A DNA stretch of 38,731 nt, taken from NCBI RefSeq assembly GCF_003130405.1, contig NZ_QEAS01000015.1:114656-153386 (forward strand). The letters run 5' to 3'. This stretch comes from Pararcticibacter amylolyticus (GTDB lineage: Bacteria; Bacteroidota; Bacteroidia; Sphingobacteriales; Sphingobacteriaceae). Under the pieces are notes generated by a model. It searched no databases, was not told the DNA's origin, and worked only from the letters and a program-made list of their open reading frames with translations. Made by a program: the position numbers and the translations under genes. Of the stretch, positions 9,841 through 17,666 are shown piece after piece (within the stretch, counting starts at the first letter, position 1; every line of letters starts with the position of its first letter).

Positions 9841-11007
9841 ATGAAGAAAATACTTTTAATATCAATATCCGGTATGGCGCTTATGTTAAGCTCCTGCGGA
9901 AAAATAGAGGATGAGTATATTGAGAGAAATCCAATATACCCTGTTAACTGGGAAGCCGCTGCCGACAGCAGCAGTTCCCAGTTTGTGAATGCCTATTGGA
10001 ACAGCACCAGGAATCACTTTAACAATGACAACTTTGGCGCCATCGGTCAGTACGATTATTGGCCGGAGGCTCATGGCCTGGATGTTCTCACTGACGCATA
10101 TCAAAGAACAAAAAACGATAGTTATAAACAGAAGATCTACTCCTTTTACGAAGGGGTGAAAGCCAAAAACGGTGGTCGTTTCTACAATAACTATTACGAT
10201 GATATGGGCTGGCATGGTATGGCTCATCTCAGGGCATTCGAAGCTACAGGTGATGCCCGTTACGAACAATCGGCCAAACAATTATGGGAATGGATCGTTG
10301 CCGGCTGGAATGAAGATGACGGAGGAGGGATACCCTGGAATCATGAAAATACCCCGGAGGGCAAAAGTAAAGGCGTGCCGTCTAACGGCCCCGCAGCTAT
10401 TATTGCAGCCAGGCGCTGGCAGAAATATGGAGAATCCGAAATTGTAAACGGACATAATAATCTGTACTGGCTTTCCAAAATATACAATTGGATAAAAGAG
10501 AACCGTGTAGTACAGCAATCCGGACGTGTATTTGAAAAAATAGATGATAAGAACGGCGACTGGACATATAATGCAGGTACCTATATCGGTGCCGCTTTGG
10601 AATACTATAAGATCACCGGAGAAAAAGTCTATCTGAATGATGCTATGAAAACTGCTGACTGGGCCACCAGTACCCTGGTTAATTCAACGAACCGTGTTTT
10701 GAGCGATTGGGCTGAACAGCAGGATCATGACGTTAATCTCTTTAAAGGTATTTTTGTTCGTTACCTCACACAGCTTATCCTGAACAAAGATGTGCCGGAT
10801 GTAACCAAAAAGAGATACGTGAACTTCCTGAAACACAGTGCAGAGATCCTTTGGACGAAAGGCACTGTTAAGACTCCTGTCGTATTATACGGCTATCATT
10901 GGTGGGAAGCACCATCAAATGGAAAGGCAGCCCTGCGTACACAGTTAAGCGGCGCTATGCTTATGGAGGCTCTCGCTCTGCTAAAAAAAGAGGGTTATGT
11001 AAATTAA
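9841..11007 (+). CDS. GH76 endo-alpha-1,6-mannanase, lipoprotein
   Basis: A 388-residue protein with a lipoprotein signal (MKKILLISISGMALMLSSCG, lipobox Cys 19), so probably surface- or periplasm-anchored. The body is an (alpha/alpha)6-type glycoside hydrolase of family 76. The adjacent aspartates D120-D121 in YYDDMGWHGMAHLRAF match the catalytic Asp pair of GH76 enzymes; other landmarks are GQYDYWPEAHGLDVLTDAYQ, GGGIPWN and DHDVNLFKGIFVRYL. Family 76 cleaves alpha-1,6-mannose backbones, as in yeast mannan, giving PUL A its most specific substrate clue. It is the last gene of the operon; a hairpin terminator follows 33 bases on. An exo-acting partner, GH125, is encoded at 33184. Confidence 0.9.
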   Translation: MKKILLISISGMALMLSSCGKIEDEYIERNPIYPVNWEAAADSSSSQFVNAYWNSTRNHFNNDNFGAIGQYDYWPEAHGLDVLTDAYQRTKNDSYKQKIYSFYEGVKAKNGGRFYNNYYDDMGWHGMAHLRAFEATGDARYEQSAKQLWEWIVAGWNEDDGGGIPWNHENTPEGKSKGVPSNGPAAIIAARRWQKYGESEIVNGHNNLYWLSKIYNWIKENRVVQQSGRVFEKIDDKNGDWTYNAGTYIGAALEYYKITGEKVYLNDAMKTADWATSTLVNSTNRVLSDWAEQQDHDVNLFKGIFVRYLTQLILNKDVPDVTKKRYVNFLKHSAEILWTKGTVKTPVVLYGYHWWEAPSNGKAALRTQLSGAMLMEALALLKKEGYVN

Positions 11008-11040
11008 TTGCTGCCCGCCCTTTAGAAGAAGGCAGAAACT

Positions 11041-11077
11041 ACAGCTGCGTATAAGTTTGTATGCAGCTGTGGTTTTT
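11041..11077 (+). terminator. Rho-independent terminator after PUL A
   Basis: ACAGCTGCGTAT and GTATGCAGCTGT pair over 12 bp with two G-T wobbles, closing a loop of about 6 nt, followed by GG and TTTTT. It ends the sigma-to-GH76 transcription unit. Confidence 0.75.
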
Positions 11078-11154
11078 AAATGCCTGTCACTTACCGCAAA
11101 AGAGCTTTCACTTCACGCTAAACGCAAATTATTTATCCCCGATTCTTTATTTCT

Positions 11155-11185
11155 TTTGCTAAAAGGTTTTAATCAATTATTTTAG
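11155..11185 (+). promoter_or_regulatory. Candidate Bacteroidota promoter for the second sigma gene
   Basis: TTTG at 11155-11158, a 19-nt spacer, then TATTTTAG at 11178-11185, one base off TANNTTTG. It lies 25 nt before the first possible start codon at 11211 and 112 nt before the alternative ATG at 11298. Confidence 0.5.
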
Positions 11186-11210
11186 TAAACGGAATGACAA
11201 CATTTCGAAG

Positions 11211-11852
11211 ATGTTGTTATTTGGAATTTTAGTAGCCAATTATAAAACAGGAAGAGATCTGTCTGATCGCATTCTGCTGGCTGGAAACGGGGCGAGTATG
11301 CAAATATATTCTGATGATTTAGAGTCTTTTAACGCGTTATATCAGGAGCATAGTGCAAAGGTCTACCTCAATATATTGAGGATGGTCAAGGATCCGGAGG
11401 CTGCTCAGGAAATCCTCCAGGACATTTTTGTGAAGGTTTGGGAAAAACGCGGTCTTATTCAGCCCGGCAAACCCTGGGCTCCGTATCTGTATCAGGTTGC
11501 CAAACATTCTGTCTACGATTATTTCCGCAGGGCTGTCGTTGTTAGAAAAGCTGAAGCTCATCTTAAAGCAGAAGATGACGAGTCATATTCTCATATTGAG
11601 GAGGATATTTACTTTAAAGAAAGTCATAAATTATTGTGGAGGGCAATTGGAAAATTATCTCCCCAGAGAAAACAAGTATATACCTTATGCAAGATTGAGG
11701 GTAAAAGCTACTGCGAAACCAGCCGCATTCTCGGGATCTCCGTATCTACCGTAAGCGATCATATGCTTAAAGCCAACCGCTTTATACGTTCAGAACTGGT
11801 CGCATCCGAGGTCTTTACCACGCTTCTTATTATACTTTCCATCAACCAATAA
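11211..11852 (+). CDS. ECF RNA polymerase sigma factor of PUL B
   Basis: A sigma-70 family protein of up to 213 residues. Region 2 is FNALYQEHSAKVYLNILRMV followed by DPEAAQEILQDIFVKVWEKR; region 4 is LSPQRKQVYTLCKIEGKSYC with helix-turn-helix ILGISVSTVSDHMLKANRFI. The first about 29 residues are not typical; an internal ATG at 11298 (MQIYSDDLESFNALYQEH) gives a more usual 184-residue protein and may be the true start. Normally a fecR anti-sigma follows, but here the next 318 bases hold only a broken fecR remnant before susC. Its regulator may therefore be the intact FecR at 17667, or it may be unrestrained. It is clearly different in sequence from the sigma at 1598. Confidence 0.88.
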   Translation: MLLFGILVANYKTGRDLSDRILLAGNGASMQIYSDDLESFNALYQEHSAKVYLNILRMVKDPEAAQEILQDIFVKVWEKRGLIQPGKPWAPYLYQVAKHSVYDYFRRAVVVRKAEAHLKAEDDESYSHIEEDIYFKESHKLLWRAIGKLSPQRKQVYTLCKIEGKSYCETSRILGISVSTVSDHMLKANRFIRSELVASEVFTTLLIILSINQ

Positions 11853-11909
11853 AAAAATATTTCAGAGCAGGGTTCTCCTCTTTTTGAACCGTATATCAGG
11901 AAAGGCAGG

Positions 11910-12060
11910 TTTAAATGGCTGGCAGGGAATGACCGTTAATTCAGAGGTCATAACCTTGGTAAACATTCAAAACAGTAACTTTTAAGTATTACGATCCTGA
12001 GACTAACCACAGGACCTATATTTTAAAGCAGAAAGGAGGAGTATACAAGCGATGAAATGA
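11910..12060 (+). pseudogene. Decayed fecR remnant between sigma and susC
   Basis: The 318-bp gap between sigma and susC aligns by eye to both ends of the fecR at 17667. The leader keeps AGAGCAGGGTT and CCGTATATCA (here from 11873, there from 17617). Bases about 11910-11968 resemble the first codons of that gene with small indels. Bases 12022-12060 align without gaps to its last 13 codons, encoding FKAERRSIQAMK-stop against FKIEGRQVMVMK-stop, and resemble ERRVIVM at the end of the fecR at 2263. An in-frame stop and loss of about 1.1 kb in the middle make it non-functional. Alignment was by eye, so the exact break is uncertain. Confidence 0.65.
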
Positions 12061-12070
12061 ATCTTTACTT

Positions 12071-12242
12071 AAGGTAAGAATACCAGGGTGCGCCAACACT
12101 CCTGGTATGATAGCTTACCATGATCTAATAGTTCAGTCAAAATCAATAAGTAAACCCAATTAACAAATCTATGATTTTTTATGATCTTTTTAAACCGGGG
12201 CTCCAGGCTTCCGGTGCTAACCAAATATGGCGTATTATGAAA
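12071..12242 (+). repeat. Direct repeat copy 1, susC leader and signal-peptide start
   Basis: The first 50 bases are identical to 18910-18959. After a short variable patch, similarity stays very high through the susC start codon and the first 22-24 codons (MIFYDLFKP... to MKL). Both copies lie between a fecR end and a susC start, about 6.84 kb apart, marking a segmental duplication. Confidence 0.85.
12073..12119 (+). promoter_or_regulatory. Conserved hairpin in the leader of susC (PUL B)
   Basis: Nested inverted repeats: GGTAAG with CTTACC outside, ATACCAGG with CCTGGTAT inside, and GTG with CAC closing the hexaloop CGCCAA. The element ends 52 nt before the susC start and is identical to that of PUL C at 18912-18958. 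It shares only its core with that of PUL A. No T-tract follows. Confidence 0.65.
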
Positions 12243-15200
12243 CTCACCATGATCATCATGACTGTAGTTTTAACGCAGGCAGCCGCTTCAGGCCTGGCGC
12301 AGAAAATTACTTTCATTCAGAAAGATGCGTCTTTGAAAACGGTATTCAGGGAGATTACCCGGCAAACCGGTTACCAGGTAATCTGCGACGGGAATCTGGT
12401 AAAAGACGCTCCTAAAATAAATGCAGAGTTCAGAAAGGCAACAATTCAGGAAGTATTAAATGCCTTCTTTACAGATCAAAAGGTTGAATGGACAATTCAG
12501 GAAGATATCGTAATTGTCAAAAGAGCATCGGGAAAAGAGGCGATTAAAATACCCGATCCTGTGCATATAACCGGTAAAGTGGTAGACGAAAATGGAGAAT
12601 CACTTCCCGGCGTAAGTGTCAGAATAAAAGGGACATCAGTAGCAACAAGTACCACGGTCGACGGAAAGTTCAAACTTGAATCCGCAGACAGGAACGTGAT
12701 CCTGATCTTCACTTTTGTCGGGTATACAACGAAAGAAATTTCTTTCAGTGGTCAGCCATCACTTTCAGTCCAGATGCTTCCTGAAAAAAAGGCTCTGGAA
12801 GAAGTAGTGGTAGTAGGCTACGGAACTCAAAAAAAGAAAGATGTCATAGCCGCGGTTTCTTCTGTAAAAGGGAAAGATATAGAAAACCAGCCTGTAGCGA
12901 CACCTCAGTCGCTAATACAGGGACGTGCGGCAGGGGTTCAGATAGTTCAGAATTCGGGCGCTCCCGGCAGCGCAGTAACAGTCAGGGTAAGAGGAACAAC
13001 TTCTATCAATGCCGGCAATGATCCTCTTTATATTGTAGATGGCGTTCCTGTAGAATCCGGTACCTTAAATGGGATCGGCCTTAGTGGCAGTAAGACATCC
13101 GCACTTTCAGCAATCAACGCCGACGACATCGAATCAATGGAAGTATTGAAGGATGCAGGAGCCCTGGCGATCTATGGTTCAAGGGCCGCCAACGGTGTTA
13201 TATTAATTACGACAAAACGGGGAAAGAAGGGCGCCACCAGCTATAGCTTTAATTATTACAGAGGGATTCAATCTGACAATAAGAATACCCGGGTAGATCT
13301 CATGAACAGTCAGCAGGCCCTGGAACTAGTCCAGGAAGGAAGGGCCAATGCTTTGAATAACGGCGTGAGTTCCGTTTACGGCTGGATTCTGCCCGATAGC
13401 CTTGGAAACTTGTATAATACTGACTGGCAGGATGCGCTGTTCAAAACGGCTGCCGTCTCCAACTATGAAATGGCGATCAGGGGAGGTGAAAATAAGCTGC
13501 GGTTTTCCCTGAGCGGAAGTTATCTTGATCAGGATGGTATCATGATTAATTCGGGTTACAAAAGAGGTACCGGGCGGCTGAACCTTGATTATGATGCAAG
13601 CAGCAAATTGAAGCTGGGTACCAACCTGGCATTATCACGATATAAAAATAACCGCGTATCCACAGAGGATGGCGACAGGTCACTGATCCAGGTTGCCTTG
13701 AAGAAATCGCCTTCTATGCCAATTTATAATGCCGACGGAACCTACTACAACAGTGACGTCTCAGGTTTTATTAATCCCGTTAACTGGGCAAATAAAGTGA
13801 AATACGAGAACGAAGTTTCTTCTGTCACAGGGAATATTTATGGCGAATACACCTTTATTCCCCGGCTTGTTTTCAGAACTACTTTCGGATTGAATTATGC
13901 ATCGGTGCTCGATAACTTCTTTCAGCCTTCCGACGCTGTCCGTAACGGAACAGCCAGCGGACAAACGTTCTCATCAAACGTGACGGGATGGGTGAATGAA
14001 AATACGCTTAATTACTCATTCAACATCTCCCGTCATCAGGTTTCCGCTCTATTAGGATACAGTCAGCAGGAAAGGAGTTCTTTTGCAATAAGGGCAGAGG
14101 GAAAGGATTATGCGACTAATAATATTTCAACATTAAATGCCGCAGTTACTCCTACAGCTGCAAATTCATCTGAATCGGCCTCCGGCTTATCCTCTACATT
14201 TGCGAGGCTGGGCTATTCTTATGCCGACAAATATTTGTTTGAGCTGACCGCCAGGCGGGATGGTTCTTCGAGGTTTGGTGCAAACCGGAGATACGTGTTA
14301 TTTCCCGCGATTTCGGGAGCATGGAGGATATCCAAAGAAAGCTTTTGGAAGGAGTCTTCCCTGGTGAATGACCTGAAGCTAAGGGGCAGTGCCGGGAAAA
14401 CAGGTAACCAGGATATCGAAGATTACATCGCCCAGGGACAGTATGCCACTACCGGAAGCTATATCGGCCAGAGCGGCATTTATATGAGTATCATTCCCAA
14501 TCCTGATCTTACCTGGGAAACAACGGTTCAATATAACGGAGGGCTCGACATTTCGCTCTTCAACTCAAGGATCACACTTAGCGCAGATGCCTATGTGAAA
14601 AAAACCTCTAATTTATTATTGAAAGTTGAGTTGCCGAACACTTCCGGTTTTAGCAATGTATTGAAAAATATAGGATCGACGGAGAATAAGGGTCTGGAAT
14701 TTAACCTGAATACAATCAATATTGACAAGAAGGACTTTTCATGGAGCACTAATTTTAACCTTTCCCTCAATAGGAATAAAGTAACCAAATTAAACGATGG
14801 GGTAAGTAATATCCTGGTTGGCAGCGGTCAGGGTTTATCAGGTTCTCTTGTATCATACAGCATTATCCAGGTTGGAAAACCCATAGGGAGCTTATATGGA
14901 TGGAGACAGTCAGGCGTATACCAGTATTCTTCAGATAATACCACAAACAAGACCACCTCGAGCGTCGGGATAAACGGATATGTATTCAGGGGAGGCGACC
15001 TCAATTTTGAAGATGTAAACGGGAATAATACAATTGACGACAATGACCGGATGATTATAGGCAACGCACAGCCGGATTTTACCGGAGGTTTTAGTAATAA
15101 CTTAAAGTACAAGTCTTTTGATCTGAATTTCCTGATGACGTTCTCCTACGGGAATGATATGGTGAACGGCACACGGTATTCAGCAGAGTCGGCCACCGGT

Positions 15201-15569
15201 TTTAACGGATCGCTGGCATTGTTGCGCAGGTGGAGAAATGAGGGAGATGTTACCGACATGCCTAAAGTCAATTATGCCGATCCTGCAGGAAACAGGAGGT
15301 TCTCCAACCGCTGGATTGAGGATGGTTCTTACCTGAGGTTAAAGACGATCACACTGGGATATTCGCTTCCTTCGGGCCTTGCCACAAGGCTAAAAGTAAG
15401 ATCCTGCCGCATGTATGTGATGGCGCAGAACGTGTTCACCATCACCAATTATACCGGCTATGACCCCGAAGCCAGCGCATTCAATGATAATGTGGCACGA
15501 ATCGGAATTGACCAGGGTACCTACCCCCAATACCGTTCACTGACCTTTGGTATTAATGTTGGATTTTAA
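12171..15569 (+). CDS. SusC/RagA-family TonB-dependent receptor with STN domain (PUL B)
   Basis: An outer-membrane importer of 1132 residues. The N-terminal leader MIFYDLFKPGLQASG precedes a signal peptide (about 24-44). STN domain about 46-117; regulatory-like beta domain about 132-203 (ITGKVVDENGESLPGVSV); then EEVVVVGYGTQKKKD, the plug with the SusC signature (MEVLKDAGALAIYGSRAANG), and a barrel ending INVGF. Its first 22 or so residues and upstream leader nearly match the PUL C receptor, while the rest diverges. The STN domain calls for a FecR partner, but the local fecR is broken. Substrate cannot be inferred, since no enzyme is encoded in this unit. Confidence 0.95.
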   Translation: MIFYDLFKPGLQASGANQIWRIMKLTMIIMTVVLTQAAASGLAQKITFIQKDASLKTVFREITRQTGYQVICDGNLVKDAPKINAEFRKATIQEVLNAFFTDQKVEWTIQEDIVIVKRASGKEAIKIPDPVHITGKVVDENGESLPGVSVRIKGTSVATSTTVDGKFKLESADRNVILIFTFVGYTTKEISFSGQPSLSVQMLPEKKALEEVVVVGYGTQKKKDVIAAVSSVKGKDIENQPVATPQSLIQGRAAGVQIVQNSGAPGSAVTVRVRGTTSINAGNDPLYIVDGVPVESGTLNGIGLSGSKTSALSAINADDIESMEVLKDAGALAIYGSRAANGVILITTKRGKKGATSYSFNYYRGIQSDNKNTRVDLMNSQQALELVQEGRANALNNGVSSVYGWILPDSLGNLYNTDWQDALFKTAAVSNYEMAIRGGENKLRFSLSGSYLDQDGIMINSGYKRGTGRLNLDYDASSKLKLGTNLALSRYKNNRVSTEDGDRSLIQVALKKSPSMPIYNADGTYYNSDVSGFINPVNWANKVKYENEVSSVTGNIYGEYTFIPRLVFRTTFGLNYASVLDNFFQPSDAVRNGTASGQTFSSNVTGWVNENTLNYSFNISRHQVSALLGYSQQERSSFAIRAEGKDYATNNISTLNAAVTPTAANSSESASGLSSTFARLGYSYADKYLFELTARRDGSSRFGANRRYVLFPAISGAWRISKESFWKESSLVNDLKLRGSAGKTGNQDIEDYIAQGQYATTGSYIGQSGIYMSIIPNPDLTWETTVQYNGGLDISLFNSRITLSADAYVKKTSNLLLKVELPNTSGFSNVLKNIGSTENKGLEFNLNTINIDKKDFSWSTNFNLSLNRNKVTKLNDGVSNILVGSGQGLSGSLVSYSIIQVGKPIGSLYGWRQSGVYQYSSDNTTNKTTSSVGINGYVFRGGDLNFEDVNGNNTIDDNDRMIIGNAQPDFTGGFSNNLKYKSFDLNFLMTFSYGNDMVNGTRYSAESATGFNGSLALLRRWRNEGDVTDMPKVNYADPAGNRRFSNRWIEDGSYLRLKTITLGYSLPSGLATRLKVRSCRMYVMAQNVFTITNYTGYDPEASAFNDNVARIGIDQGTYPQYRSLTFGINVGF

Positions 15570-15579
15570 AACAGCGACG

Positions 15580-16989
15580 ATGAAAAATATCAGACATATA
15601 TTGATTATTATAAGCCTCATAACATCTTTTTCATGCAAGGTAACCGATCAGGTGCCTGAGAGCATTATCACAGCGGTTAACTTCTATAAAACAGCAACGG
15701 ACGCCGATAATGCGATCAACGCCTGCTATGATGCCTTGCAGGGAAGTCCGAACAATTATGAAATCTGGGGCGATGGCCGGACGGACGTTCTGGCGAGTAC
15801 TGACCGCTCTGGCAGTGCAGATCTTCAGGTCGCCAGTGGCAATGTATCTTCATCGAATAGTTACGTCGGATGGGGAGCACTTTATGCCGGAATTAACCGC
15901 TGTAATGGCGTGTTGAAGCATGTACCCGATATAGCCGATCCTGCTCTGACGAACAGGAAGGACCGGATTATCGGAGAAGCATATTTTCTAAGGGCTCTGT
16001 TTTACTTCTATTTAACCCGGACATTCGAAAATGTACCCTTAATCCTGGAACCCTATGAAAACCTGGACGCCGACTTTTTTCCCGTTCAGAGTGACAGGGC
16101 GACGATTTTCGCTCAAATTGAGTCCGACCTTAAGCTGGCAGAACCCTTAATTCCTGATCTGCCTTTTGCCAATACACTTGAAAATAAAGCGAAAGCCACA
16201 AAGGCAGCAGTCCGCTGTGTGCTTGCAGACCTCTATCTCTGGCAAAAGAAATATGAGCAAGCCGCTGCCATGGCAGATCTTGTAATCAATAGTCCCGCTA
16301 AATACACATTGGTATCGGGCAAGGACTACGCTACTTTGTTTGCCGCCAAAAATACGAGTGAATCTATTCTCGAGGTCCAGTACAGTAACACCTATGCTGA
16401 GTACACACAACAAGGAGCGGTAAACTCCATCAGTGAACTGTTTCTGCCTTTAGGGGGGACGGTCACTGGCGGTAACTGGCGGTACCAGCCCTCGGCTGCT
16501 GTATTAAACCTACTTACTGCAAGTGACCTGAGGAGCTCAGCTACTTACAAGAATACAGGGAGTAAGCCTGACCCTTATCGTGATGCGAATAAGACATATA
16601 TAGCAAAATACCCGGGCACCATCAGTTCAAATGTCATGTATCTCGACGCGAACCGGATCATCTATCGCCTCGCCGAAATCATACTTTTCAAAGCAGAGGC
16701 TTTAAATGAACTGGGACAAACCCCGGAAGCTATTTCTCTGCTCGATCAGATCAGGAACCGGGCTGGAATAGGCGGCACTTCTGCCTCCACACAATCTGAA
16801 GTCCGGCTGGCCATTGAGAATGAAAGACTCGCCGAACTGGCGTTTGAAGGGAAGAGATATTACGAACTGATCAGGAGAGGCCGCTATGCAGATGTCACAG
16901 GTTTTACCGATCCGAACTGGCTTAGATGGCCTATTGCTGCTACCGAAATAACAAAGAATACGAATTTAATTCAGAATCCGGGATATTAA
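15580..16989 (+). CDS. SusD/RagB-family glycan-binding lipoprotein (PUL B)
   Basis: A surface lipoprotein of 469 residues pairing with the preceding SusC. The ATG at 15580 gives a proper signal peptide (MKNIRHILIIISLITSFSC, Cys 19); a longer frame from a TTG at 15547 overlaps susC and is unlikely. Landmarks: GEAYFLRALFYFYLTRTFEN, IIYRLAEIILFKAEALNELG, IENERLAELAFEGKRYYELI and the C-terminal NTNLIQNPGY. It lies 10 nt after susC in one operon. It is shorter than the other two SusD proteins in the window (543 and 644 residues). Confidence 0.94.
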   Translation: MKNIRHILIIISLITSFSCKVTDQVPESIITAVNFYKTATDADNAINACYDALQGSPNNYEIWGDGRTDVLASTDRSGSADLQVASGNVSSSNSYVGWGALYAGINRCNGVLKHVPDIADPALTNRKDRIIGEAYFLRALFYFYLTRTFENVPLILEPYENLDADFFPVQSDRATIFAQIESDLKLAEPLIPDLPFANTLENKAKATKAAVRCVLADLYLWQKKYEQAAAMADLVINSPAKYTLVSGKDYATLFAAKNTSESILEVQYSNTYAEYTQQGAVNSISELFLPLGGTVTGGNWRYQPSAAVLNLLTASDLRSSATYKNTGSKPDPYRDANKTYIAKYPGTISSNVMYLDANRIIYRLAEIILFKAEALNELGQTPEAISLLDQIRNRAGIGGTSASTQSEVRLAIENERLAELAFEGKRYYELIRRGRYADVTGFTDPNWLRWPIAATEITKNTNLIQNPGY

Positions 16990-16999
16990 AAGATGCATT

Positions 17000-17494
17000 A
17001 TGAGACTGTTAAGATTAATTAAGCTTTTCTGTTTGATTGTAAGTTGTTTAGCTCTTGCCTTCATGAGCGGATGTAAAGAGGAAGATGAAAACTATCCTTC
17101 CGTACCCGATGCCGTATACTTAGTTTCTAATTCTGTTACAGGCCCTGGGAGCACAGCTTTAACAACCATTTCAAATTCCGGATCGGGGAAAGTTACGGTG
17201 TCTCCTGCCGTTGCAAAGGTTTATGTAAACACAGTAAAGGATTTTGACGTAACAATAAGGTATGCATTGTCCGGTACAGCGGTTGCAGGAGTAAATTATA
17301 CTCCTCCTGCAGAAACTGCCGTCACCATTCCGGCGGGCCAATGGTATGCAAGTATCAGGATCCCTGTTATTAATACGCCTGTATTAGTTGATAAAACAAT
17401 TGTTATTACATTGATTTCTGCGTCTAATGACGTTCAATTAGGGTTAGGGACTGATAGGACATACAAAACATTCACTTATACTCTGCAGAAATAA
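17000..17494 (+). CDS. Small lipoprotein with an Ig/Calx-beta-like domain (DUF1735/DUF4843-like)
   Basis: A 164-residue lipoprotein: signal MRLLRLIKLFCLIVSCLALA, lipobox MSGC with Cys 25. The remainder is one beta-rich domain with the pattern FDVTIRYALSGTAVAGVNYT, then AVTIPAGQWYASIRIPVIN and KTIVITLISASNDVQLG, which resembles the Calx-beta/DUF1735 type of domain found at the N-terminus of Bacteroidota surface glycan-binding proteins. It takes the SusE position after SusD and probably helps bind a ligand at the surface. The family assignment is by pattern only. A hairpin terminator follows and ends PUL B. Confidence 0.7.
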   Translation: MRLLRLIKLFCLIVSCLALAFMSGCKEEDENYPSVPDAVYLVSNSVTGPGSTALTTISNSGSGKVTVSPAVAKVYVNTVKDFDVTIRYALSGTAVAGVNYTPPAETAVTIPAGQWYASIRIPVINTPVLVDKTIVITLISASNDVQLGLGTDRTYKTFTYTLQK

Positions 17495-17525
17495 CCGGGG
17501 TACTTTTAAATCCATGTAAAGAAAA

Positions 17526-17575
17526 ACCGGGCGTGTCAGTGAAGCCGGCATGCCCGGTAATAGTTTCTTTATTCC
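17526..17575 (+). terminator. Probable terminator after PUL B
   Basis: ACCGGGCGTG and CATGCCCGGT form a 10-bp stem with one G-T wobble around a 13-nt loop, followed by AATAGTTTCTTTATT, a broken T-tract. It suggests that the fecR at 17667 is transcribed from its own promoter, though I found no convincing -33/-7 pair in the 90 bases before it. Confidence 0.55.
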
Positions 17576-17666
17576 GGACATTGGTTTACACCAGAAAAAA
17601 GATAAAAAAATAATATAAGAGCAGGGTTCCCCGCATCGCTGTCCGTATATCATAAAAAAACAAGTT

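Noticed and set aside
11853-12170. A small new gene in the sigma-susC gap of PUL B
   Set aside because: No open frame of useful length with a plausible start; the sequence is better explained as fecR remains plus the susC leader.
15547-15579. Upstream extension of the PUL B susD from a TTG overlapping susC
   Set aside because: The ATG at 15580 starts directly with a lipoprotein signal peptide; the extension would bury it.
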